Assembly: GCA_024138015.1 (NCBI GenBank)
Contig: JAMXBB010000011.1
Coordinates: 70,603,308-70,667,307, forward strand
Origin: Lumnitzera littorea
Lineage: Eukaryota; Streptophyta; Magnoliopsida; Myrtales; Combretaceae
DNA length: 64,000 bases
Direction of reading: 5' to 3'
The notes beneath the pieces are model-generated. The model did not search any database. It was given only the letters and a program-made list of their open reading frames with translations, and was not told where the DNA came from. The stretch's first letter is position 1; each line of letters opens with the position of its first letter. Shown in pieces: positions 12,336-22,220 of the stretch. The position numbers were made by a program, and so were the translations under genes.

Positions 12336-12490
12336 TTAACCAGTGATGATCATTTGAGCTAAATTCTATAAGTTAGCCTGCATGGTTTTCATCTTCTTAG
12401 ATTGGCTTTTAACCACTTCTCTAAGTTCCTACACCTCAACATTAATATTATTTAATTTAGCTCTTGTACTAACTAACTCTTGGAGTGTGC
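12336..12490 (-). pseudogene. C-terminal coiled-coil remnant of a CACTA-encoded protein
   Basis: The minus strand reads 'LQELVSTRAKLNNINVEV', a stop, 'ELREVVKSQSKKMKTMQANL', a stop, 'NLAQMIITG' and a terminal TAA at 12336. The heptad-like spacing and Lys/Gln-rich composition fit the coiled-coil tail found in plant CACTA (Ptta/En/Spm) proteins. It sits at the right distance and orientation from the 3' terminus. Two in-frame stops make it non-functional, and the upstream domain is missing. Confidence 0.55.
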
Positions 12491-13928
12491 TTGTTAATTG
12501 ATGTTTGTTCTAACCAATTCCTCTCTATCACCTGCCAAATCTTCTCTTGAGTCTTATATCTCAGTAAAAGGTGGCACATTAGCTTCATTTCTTGGTAGAT
12601 TTTAGACTATAGCATAATCCACAAACATAGCTCGAACATTTACCTGAGACAATATTTCAAATTTCATCTTTAGTTTGTAGATGCTAATTATTTGGAGAAG
12701 GCTCATTTTGAATAGCAACAATTATAGCTTATCATAACATAATCGAGTGATTATTATAACATGCAATACCTTATAAAAGACATCACATATGTAAACCAAA
12801 ATGACAACCATAATGAAAGTACGCAATCTCCTTGAGCATGAGGAGATACACATCGATCATTACATAAGTGATAACGCATAATCAATGGTATATAAGTGCA
12901 TTCAAAAACATATAAATAATACACAATCAACAAAATAGAGGGGCCCGGAGAAGCATACCCAACTGTTGGGATGTTAAGTTGGTCTATGTGTATGATGGGG
13001 GTTATAAGGACCTCCATTGTAAAATGCGTGTTTGACTAATTTAAAGATACTTAAAATAATGTGTCTTACCTGTCTACACTTAAATGCATGTGTTTATGCT
13101 TTATATGTTTGCTCATGCGCATATGGTTATATGTTGTGTACTGAGCTTCAACTCACTCTTCTTTTTCCTACAGTTACAAGTCATGAGGTTAGTTATGAAG
13201 ACCCTATTAGTTACATTCATCTAGTCAACTATGAAAATTATTCAAGATATGAGGACATGAGAGATAGTTACTATCAAGGAGACTTATATGACGAGAATTG
13301 TTATTATCATTATGATGATTATTATCAATCTTAAGAGTTAGAGAACTAATGTTAGTTTAACTTTGGTTTTCAAGAGGATATTTAATTTTATCTTCATGTT
13401 ATACTGAAGAGACTCTTCAATGTTGTTTAGTTCCTAATTACTTTTATGAGAGATTATTTTAGAGACCTTATGTACTTGTCATGGAGTTGTTAATTAATAA
13501 AGTCAGTGGTGGCCGTTATTTGAATGTGTTTCAGAGATTGTGGATTTTGAAACATAGTCCGACGTATCAATAGAGGACCAAGGATATGTGCATTTCGTAA
13601 TGCTTCGAGTCTGGGGCATTACAATTGTATTTGTGCCTTTTCTTGCCTCTATCTTTCAAGTGAACGTCCAAAAAAGGGGGCAGCATCTAAACACTATATG
13701 TGGAGACGTTTGAACACTAAGCCTCTAATCACTCTTAGTTTCTCTTAACATCTTGATGGCTTGAGCTTAGCATTAGGATGTTAAGCCTCTATGATGGATT
13801 CAACTTCAACATCCAAACACTAAGTGTGGAGAATTTCGGATGCTCTGCACAAACGTAGCCATTTGATGGCATTTAATACAGTCAACTTGATGGATATTTG
13901 TCTCCAATGTCCATATTTTTTCAAAAGC

Positions 13929-13936
13929 TATAAATA
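13929..13936 (+). promoter_or_regulatory. TATA box of the copia LTR
   Basis: TATAAATA within 'agctataaatataagtg', in the middle of the LTR as expected at the U3/R boundary. It would drive transcription rightward. Activity is unknown, and the LTR is split and orphaned. Confidence 0.5.
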
Positions 13937-14455
13937 TAAGTGTTTGGGCAGTTGAAGAGCATTAAATAGAACCAAAATCTACAAACATTCCTTTTGTTCT
14001 TTCAACACTCAAATTGTCCTGTACTAATTTATTTGCAAAATCTTGTAAACTTTAGTATAAAGCCAAGTTATTTTCACTTGCTTATTTCTTAGGAGAAAGC
14101 TTTATACTTGAGATTGAGTAAAGTGTGGTAATTGTGAAAATTGTGTAAACAAGACTGGTTATAAGCTCTTGAGCCATTAAGTTTGAAATTAATATAAGAG
14201 TGTGAAGATTTCAATTGAGGCATTATTTGATCATTGAGAGTAAGGAGCAGTCCAAACTTTACGTTAAAATTTGAACTTGAGTCTCTCTATCTATAATTTA
14301 TTCATTGTTTCTTTACTAATTTAGTTATTGCTTATAGTCATTTGAATAAAAAATTACTTAGTTGCAAAAATTTGCAAAGAAACTCAATTCACCAAACCTA
14401 CTTCCCTCACCAACTAAAAATCCTCTTGAGTTTCTAATGTAATATTTCATCCATC

Positions 14456-15174
14456 CTTTCTTCTAGTGATCCAATTGGCTCCTAGCTTTCAACTCTATTT
14501 CATTGGATCAAAATCAATGATATAAAAAGTGGAATTAAAACTCTATTATATGATTTAGATTTTTATTTTTTTTATTGATAATGTGACTCCATTTAATCTA
14601 AAGTGATTCAGTTTGGTTTGAGGAGTTAAAAGCAAACACTATTGGACAGTTTAATTTAATTTGGTAGATACCTAGTGTTTGATAGTCAATATAAATTTAT
14701 GATATTAGATTTTTCTAAGAAACAAACGTTGTCTTGGTATTTTTGAAATCACATTTATCAATGGGAATTGTTCGCGTAACAAATAACTTTGACTTTTGTC
14801 GACTTAACGAAAAAAATGGATTGATTTTATAATCCTAGAAAATTGATTTCATAGAAAGCATAGCTTTCTATTTAATTCGTTTTACTACATAATTATTATT
14901 ACTATTTTTTCCAAGAAATAATGCATTGAAAAGAAAGCAATTCGGAACATCTATAAACTCCGGATTTAGACACAGCATCCATAAGTAAGAGATCAACTAG
15001 AAAAGATAGGAAATCACGTCGAGAAGATATGCTCATCATCTCCTTTTTCCTCTAAAATGTAACCTAATCAGTATAAATATTAGCCCTTCTATTTATTTAA
15101 TTGAAACGTCAAGAACTCAAAAACAACTTTAAATGTAAAATGTCCTTAACAAAATGTAAAGTCTTCCATGAAGC
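14456..15174. other. Intergenic, no feature recognised
   Basis: AT-rich sequence with no coding frame and no transposon terminus that I can identify. Confidence 0.4.
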
Positions 15175-15369
15175 TTAAGATATATTCGTAAGATTTGAGA
15201 AATGAAGTTCATAATCAATCTTGAAGATAACATTTCTCCAATCAATTGCATGAGCAAACTGCATCACCTTGCGCATAGCCTTCGCTTCCACTTGTTTTGT
15301 ATCTTTGAAGGATGATGGACTCACTTGAATTGCTAAATAATAACCTCTGCTGTCACGTGCTATAAATAA
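15175..15369 (-). pseudogene. RNase H-like (RVT_3) fragment
   Basis: A 64-codon open stretch on the minus strand ends with TAA at 15175. It reads 'LFIARDSRGYYLAIQV' near its start and 'EAKAMRKVMQFAHAIDW' in the middle, followed by 'VIFKIDYELHF'. This matches the plant RNase H-like family attached to non-LTR retrotransposons: Asp in 'ARDSRG', Glu in 'EAKA' and Asp in 'KIDYE' occupy the expected catalytic positions (family usually D, E, D). The N-terminal part and all RT sequence are missing, so it is an isolated LINE-derived or gene-derived fragment. Confidence 0.62.
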
Positions 15370-17460
15370 TTTGTTTCACAACATAATTATTTAAACATAA
15401 CTATTATTATTAGGGCAAGAGTGATGATTTTTACATAACATTTAAGTTGACTAAATTAACTTCTTTTCAAATAAAATTGGTGGGAAACAGCGGATCCGGA
15501 TGTGTTAGTTATTATATAATTAAGCATATAATAAGAATTGGATAGGTGTAATAATAAACATCAATGAACTGCGCGTGGGCCTCGTTCAATCATGAAGAAA
15601 AATGCTCGTTGTATAGTTCCTCTGGAAGCTCAAAATTCAATTTTTCTCACCGTCCTGGACACCCTTTAATGGGGAATATATATTATTCTACTTGCTTTCG
15701 GCACTAGCAGATAATTCTAGCTCTTTATAAGATCTAAAACCCTGAAGTCTAGTCAAATAATCATTTGGATAACTGACTTCATCTAATCAAATTAGACTGT
15801 ATGAAAAATTCAACATATTCAGCTTTTACATCTTTTCTTAGGTCAAACGATCTATAGAAATTATGAGAACGACAATTAATGAGGTAAATTACAATAAATC
15901 TATTGACATGCTTAATTTTTTAAACAAACACCTGCGTTTCTTATTGTCAAACATTTCAAATAGATGTTATTTATCATGTCTACCATTCCAAATTTTAGGG
16001 AAAACATAAGAGAAGATTCAATGAAATTGCAATGTCTTTACATCTCATAAAAAGACTTATTCGCAATTGCTAGTTTCTTAAAGGAAAAAATTATATTTTT
16101 TCAACCATCAACTCCTTTTAACGGACTTCCAAAATCATTATTAACGTTTTCACTTGATAAAAGATCTATACAAACAGATTTTCATTTTAACTCGTCATAT
16201 GCACCAAAATTCTATTAGGTCTACTAAATTCCAACCCAAGCCCACCTTCTCAACACTTAACCTTAAGAAATATCCCCGGCACTCTCCCTCTCCTTCACTA
16301 TACTACATAGGTATGCCTTTTACTTTTCTTTCTTTCTTTCTTGAGGATTAGGGTTTCAATTTCTTCACTATTATGAACTAAAATCGATAGATTCTTATAG
16401 ATCTATATTTTATGAAATGAGATCTACAAACTGATACAATTTTGTATATTTTTTTTTTTATTGTTTGCAACGTATAACTTGTTGAAAAGAAGGAAAGGAA
16501 CAAGATGGTACTGGATTCAAGTTCCAACAACTCTTGAGACTAAATCTCGTTAGGTAACAAGAAGGATAATCCCATTTTAACAGTTTTTTCCTATTTATAT
16601 CCGTTATGGTATTGTTGTGATTTTTATTAGTTACTTGTAACTGAATAACTAGCAACTCCCAATCTTGTTGTAAGTTTCTGTTATAGTTGATTCTCTATCG
16701 TAATGACTTCTATAGTTTGCTTTTGTAGTCTGTTGTACCGAAATTCTTTGTATAATAATGCAAATCCTTTGTACTTCAGCTCATTATATGTAATCTTTGA
16801 GTCTCTTGGGCTACCTTTTGATCCTCTTAGGTTTCTCCTATGTCTCTGACTTGTTATTCATAACAGATTCTCATGCCCATCACAAATGCTATCCCATCTT
16901 AATGAAACATAGTCATCCCTGCACCTCATCCACTGCAAATTATAAGTAGGACAATGAAAAATAATCATATTACAATAACAACATGCCTTTAAGCTTCGAC
17001 ATAATGTTGTTTAATTCCATTGGGGCCGAACGTTACACATTTTACAAAGAACCAACTAGCTCTAGGTTTAAGTAATATTTCCTGCTAAATGTAACTCATC
17101 TTTTAATTCTTCAACATTGTTAGGTTCAAACCTTTACTTAATTTTGCACAATCTTCATCTTGCTAATCTAAATTTAGATATACAAATAGTGACAATTACC
17201 TTATGAAGGCTTGCTCTCGCTTTAGGTCCAGTAGATTTCTTTAATCAAACCATTGTCTATGAGTCATTTAAGCACGCGATCAAAGCCCTAATCTCCTCCT
17301 ATTGCTTAGGAACTTACAATTTATATAATATTTTACTCCTCAAGAGAGAATCTTTTGCCTTTCTTTCAAGATACCACTTCGTCATCAATCACCCAAGAGT
17401 ATTTAATCCTTTAAGGTGGTCCTTGCTAATTCACACATAATACCCTATGCCCATGTTGCT
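15370..17460. other. Mostly single-copy-looking intergenic DNA
   Basis: No gene is supported. Segments at about 15540-15870 resemble 40250-40770 (reported separately). A short frame at 16154-16351 codes for 65 residues without recognisable motifs. The last kilobase resembles degenerate LTR sequence but has no clear boundary. Confidence 0.4.
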
Positions 17461-20337
17461 TGTCATACCCTGAAGTAATAGAGTCATAACAGTCATATCA
17501 TACAAACCATTCTAAGATAGAAACTAGTCTTATAACTACTATCTTAAACTTGATTTACATAAAACATTCACGATTAACCCACTTTGAAGTAAATGGATCA
17601 CAAATTACATATGTTATTTACCTACAAAAATATGAAGAAAAAAAAATACATACTAAGAATTAAAATATCCCGAGTAATGTTTATAAGATTTAGTAACATA
17701 ATCTTACTTTACTTAAGTAATACATAAATTGATATTAAAAGATTTAAAGATAAGGCCTAAACTTCGAGAGCGTAAGTGATCCTCAGTTTTATATCTTCAC
17801 TCCTTAAGATTTAACAGTTGCTAACTTCAAGGTAGTCATAAAGCTGCTTCATAGTTAGTACCTGCAATAACATTTATAAGGATGTAAGCAACCAACCACT
17901 CAATAAGCTAGGATAGAAACATAAGACTACACATCAAGTACAGACAAGGTTATCAATCGGTTATTTAAATGCAATGCAATAAATAAATGCCATTGCAAAA
18001 TGTATCCAACCTGTCGTAAGATTAGAGAAATTACACCCACTCTAATTCGAGTTGAGGAGTTTAGCGTACATTTAATAGCTTATAACCAACCAAAACTTAT
18101 ATAATAAAGACACCGCTCCTCCTGTAACTAACTTCGAACCACTATATTCACTCTTGTCACAACCTCTTCTTCTGTCACTTAGTTTAATTAAGGATAAAGA
18201 AAGGATTATTATGCTCTAACGCTATCTCTTTTAAAGAGGTTGGTATTTGGTCGGTATTTAGTTGGAGAACTCTAAACATTTCCCCTAATGGATTGAAATG
18301 CCTAATCAGTTAATTTTGCAAGCCATATATTATTAAGTCTGATTAAGATGATTAGTCCATATTACGCAATACAAAACAATTGCAAACTAGTATATCAAGT
18401 CAATAGTATACAATACATTCAAGAACATGCACACACAAGCATACATACAATCAAACTACCTACAGGCACAAACAAGTATAATTTTAAGCTTTCAAGTACT
18501 ATGAAATGTTGCCCAAAATACAGTTACGTATTGATTCCAAACTTATTTGGACTTCCCGCTTACTCACTTAAGGTACAACTCACAACAAGCCATCGCCAAT
18601 AATCCTTATAATACAAATATTGTTTTAGTTCTCATATAACTACCATAAATAAATTTTATTATGTAATTTAAATTATTATCTTTAGTTTAGGTTCTTACTA
18701 TATTTAGTTATTCATGTCTAAGTCTCTTGGGATTACTTCTCTTATTGAGCCAAGTTTTGAATTTGTTTCCTATTCCGATTCTAATTAAACTTTTGAATCA
18801 ACTTCTAGTTTATCTTTTGGTTACCCTTTATTCATAATTCTTATAAGTGTCTTCTAATCTTTTTCTCACAATTTATTCAAGTAAATATAACTTTTGGTTC
18901 AAATTTTGACCAACTCTCTAATATACTTCTGTTTGATTATGCTTCTAAATTAAATTATGATCTAGGAATTGTCCACATTTTAACATAACCATTAATTTCC
19001 TATATTCACATATTACCCATTATTACCTAATTTACACATAAAACACATATCTAACCCCTCCAATATTACAAATACCAACTCCCATCAATAACTCACATCC
19101 TAAACTATCTAATTATATACTAAATCAGAATTTTCACCAAATCTACATTAAATCACAAAATTAAGCCCAAAATTGCCTTTTATATATGGTATTAAGGCAA
19201 AAAAATTTAGAAAATTAATTTTCAGAAAATTTATTCATAGTACTGCAAAATATATATTGAACAATATATACAAAAATTTTGGGGTCAAAATTATATTATT
19301 AAGGTCATTTAAAACGAAAGCAAAAATCAATCCAAGTTTAGTGATTTCTTAAAAACAATATATCTCATAACCTAATTTTATTAAATTGACTTTTTTTTTT
19401 TTCCTAAATCTACATACAAAAACATCTCAAAATATCAATTTTCATAATTTTTTATACATATTTGATATTTTTAATAAATTATACAAAAATCAAAAGAAAA
19501 TTTGAACTCATCAATCAAAAGGCTTCTAGCCACTAGTGGTGGCTCCACCCTTGCCAACACAATTAGGTAGTAGGTTTACTGTCTGATGGTAATGGTCATT
19601 GGACATGCGCTCTCCTTATATGCCCTAATTATACACTTTGTTTGTTAAATTTTTATAAAATATTCTCCCCTCTCTTCTTGATCTCTCCCCAATTTTTCTA
19701 GACTTATAATTGACCAAAATGGATTTTGGAAGGGTTTTGCTGAATTTATAATGTAGGTTAAGGTTTTCCTTTAATTTTCTTTGTGCTAAGTGTCCTTTTC
19801 CTTTTCTCTATTTACTTTCTATTCGGTTTAATATCATTGGTTGTTTTTCTAACTTGCAACCCTAGCCTGCCACACCCCATTTATAAATAATTCTACATTT
19901 TCTTGATTTTTTGTTAATTTTTTTTATAAATTTTCTTTAATTAATTAGCATTATTTTGACATATTTTAAGTATTTCAAGTATTTTTACCTATACATAAAT
20001 ATATATATATAGTACAAATAAATACTCATAAATATTATTTAAGTTATTTATGATTTTTAGTATACATATAATTTAACTCTATCGATTCATTAATTATTAA
20101 AACTCGTTTTATAAGTTTTTAATAAATAACAGTTAATGTACATATAACTTAATATTATAATATTTAATTATTTATTTTCCTCAATCTAAACTTACAAAAT
20201 CACTTTTACTAATATTCATAACTTCAACGTAAATTTTGAACTTAATCAAATAATTTATTCAATCACCGTAAAATTTATAAATAGTTTCTGAAACAACTGA
20301 TTGTAAGTTGATCACCAGTTTCTTGTAAGGTCTCACA
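17461..20337 (-). mobile_element. Large gypsy-type LTR (copy A), approximate ends
   Basis: Aligns over most of its length with 22221-25060. Shared ordered blocks include 'ttagtacctg', 'caatgcaa.aaa.aaatg', 'gtaag.tta.agaaatt', 'ta.ctcgaatt'-like, 'gtcacttagtttaattaa', 'tttggtc' and a late 'cttctagccactagtggtgg'-type stretch. On the plus strand it begins TGTCATACC and ends near CTCACA. No internal coding domains adjoin it. Orientation is inferred from the better-preserved TATA box in the sister copy. No target duplication was found. Confidence 0.5.
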
Positions 20338-20849
20338 CTACTCGAGTTATAGTATAAGCTAGTAATGCTTTTAGCTATTGGACTCCTACTAGCTAGCATG
20401 CAACATGATGCTTGTACTACTCTTCCACAATATCGTTTGCCTCTATCAAATTTAATCACTTTAAAATAGTTTAGTTCAAACCTTATTTTATTATTTATTT
20501 ATTTTTATAGTTTTATTTTTATATATCTTATTTTTATTAACATTTATTAAGTTTTTATTTTTCTCAACTTCCCTCTCTTATACGTGTATATCAATACAAT
20601 TTCAATTACATAGAAAATATTATATATGAAGATATATAAATGCTAGAAATTTACAATCCATTCACTCCACTGAATAGAATGAGGAAAGAATGTAATTGGA
20701 ATTCTTAAGGAGTGTAATAAGGATATAATACCTATTATTTTGTTTAGTTAGATTAATAAACAACTTAGGAATACATACGTAATAAAACTTTAATAACTAA
20801 ATTACCTTTAATTCATTTTTTTTCTTAAGTAATTCTAAAATAATAAATG
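20338..20849. other. AT-rich spacer between related LTRs
   Basis: No gene. It contains 'gaatgaggaaagaatg' near 20680, reminiscent of MITE ends, but no matching inverted terminus was found. Confidence 0.4.
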
Positions 20850-21330
20850 GTGCTGGTAGTGGTAGAAATCGATTGTAAGAGCAAAAGCAATAGTAATGGT
20901 TGACGGCGATTATGAGCGATGGAAATGGTGGTGGCGGTGGCAATAGTGGTAAGTAGTAGCGATAACAAGGGTAGCAGCTTAGAAGGGGGGTTAGGGTAAT
21001 TGCGGTAATGGTAACGACAATAGTAATGGTAACGACAATAGTAATGGTGATGATAGCGATGGTTAAAAGTGGTGGTTGCAGCGATGGTTGCAGCGGTGGT
21101 GGTGGTGATGATTGGTGATGGTAGTGGCAACGGTGTAATGGTAATGGTGTTGGTAGCGATGATGATGATAGTGGTAGTTGGCGGTGACAATGGCAATGAT
21201 GGTAAGTGATGGTGGTGGTTGGTGGTTAGTGGTTAGTAATAGTGGCAATGGTTGTAGCGGCTACAACGACAATGGTGGTTGCAACGGTAGTGGCGATGGT
21301 AATGGTAGTCGATGGTGGTAGTAGAAGTGA
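20850..21330. repeat. GGT-rich, C-poor low-complexity block
   Basis: A degenerate array built from 'ggt', 'gat', 'agt' and 'ggc' triplets, with 'ggtaacgacaatagtaat' repeated near 21009 and 21027. The plus strand is almost free of C. The minus strand therefore shows long Thr/Ile/His-rich open frames (for example 20825-21196), which I regard as composition artefacts. Such blocks occur inside some plant MITE-like elements, but no termini could be paired here. Confidence 0.8.
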
Positions 21331-22220
21331 GTGAGGCATTAAAGTTAAAATAGTGTATGTTTTGTACAAAAAAGGTGAAACAAATGGGTTAAAATATAAA
21401 TGATGTAGAAATTGGAATGAAAACCCTCTTATATGATTTGAATTTTTCTTTCCTTTCTCTTAGTAATGTAAATAGGCTTGATACAAAATAGTTTGGTTTG
21501 GTTTAGTAATGTAACAGTTCTTATTTAATTTAATGGAATCCCCCTACATATGATAGACTTTACTTTAAACTAGTTTGTTAGATTTTTTAAAGTTAAAAGA
21601 AGGGAAAAAAAAGGTACAAAGCCAAGAAATTGCCAAAAAGAGTCCATTAATTCCATTCTTTAAGAAATATAAAATTATATACACTTATATGTATCTATGT
21701 AGAGAACAAGATATCTTGGTTTGCTAGATAATTGTAATTCTTTTTTTTTTATGCGTATGTAAATACAAATTAAAGAAAATACAATTAAATTATAGTAAAT
21801 ACACATTAATATATAGTAATAATTATATCTGTATATAGTTGAAAATAATAATACAAATTAAAATATAATAATCATCCTATACGATGATACTTTGATGACT
21901 ATATGTTAATGAAATTGGTCCAACTATAGTAAATACACATTAATTTAGGTTAATGAGTAGTAAATACATATTAATGTAAGGTAATATACATTTTGGAATT
22001 GTTAATGCAAATTTCACATAACATGAAGAAACTTAAAATAGACTATCAAAAAAGAAATTTCTTATATACATATAAATACAACTTACATTTTGTGTGATAC
22101 ACATAAAAATTATAAACATTAAATATGGAAACAAATTGAAGCAAATACAGATGTAATAATTAATAAATAACTTTTAAAATGCATACAAAATATGTATATC
22201 AAAAAAGACATAAAAAAAGA
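21331..22220. other. AT-rich spacer
   Basis: No gene or transposon end recognised. Imperfect direct repeats of 'agtaaatacacattaat' occur near 21795, 21930 and 21958, forming a loose short-repeat cluster. Confidence 0.45.

Larger units (their letters stand above)
11275..12740 (-). mobile_element. CACTA (En/Spm) transposon 3'-end fragment
   Basis: The left edge is CACTACAACAAAT, a classic CACTA terminal inverted repeat. It is followed to about 11830 by many copies, in both orientations, of a subterminal motif like 'ttggtagctaaaag', as expected for transposase-binding subterminal repeats. A minus-strand coding remnant follows. The opposite terminus (ATTTGTTGTAGTG) was not found, so the 5' part is deleted; the right limit near 12740 is estimated from where the host LTR seems to resume. 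Confidence 0.72.
9955..13623 (+). mobile_element. Gypsy-type LTR inserted in the copia LTR, itself interrupted
   Basis: It starts TGTAACACC at 9955 and ends GGGGCATTACA at 13623, the complementary-looking TG...CA ends common in chromovirus-like plant LTRs. The right half contains 'ctgagcttcaactcact' near 13140, often seen in such LTRs. Excluding the CACTA fragment it is about 2.2 kb. The 5-bp flanks (GTTAT and ATTGT) do not form a clean target duplication, so the exact ends are uncertain. No protein-coding part is visible. Confidence 0.52.
9787..14455 (+). mobile_element. Copia (SIRE/Maximus-like) LTR split by nested insertion
   Basis: 9787-9954 looks like the start of a SIRE-type LTR: TGTTGAAAC, then 'catcttaattttgatgagaac', a combination typical of that family. 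13624-14455 looks like the remainder: a TATA box, a U5-like 'agctcttgagcc' segment and a terminal 'ctcaattcacc ... cctcttgagttt'. Together they total about 1.0 kb, the expected LTR length. The sequence between them is a gypsy LTR carrying a CACTA fragment. No coding region remains. The right boundary is approximate. Confidence 0.6.

Noticed and set aside
20825..21248. Long overlapping minus-strand frames rich in Thr, Ile, His and Pro
   Set aside because: They arise from the C-poor GGT-type low-complexity block; two frames are open at once and there is no codon-position structure, signal peptide or motif.
20640..21440. MITE with GGT-rich interior
   Set aside because: Flanking 'gaatgaggaaagaatg' and 'attggaatgaaaacc' are in the same rather than inverted orientation, and no target duplication was found.
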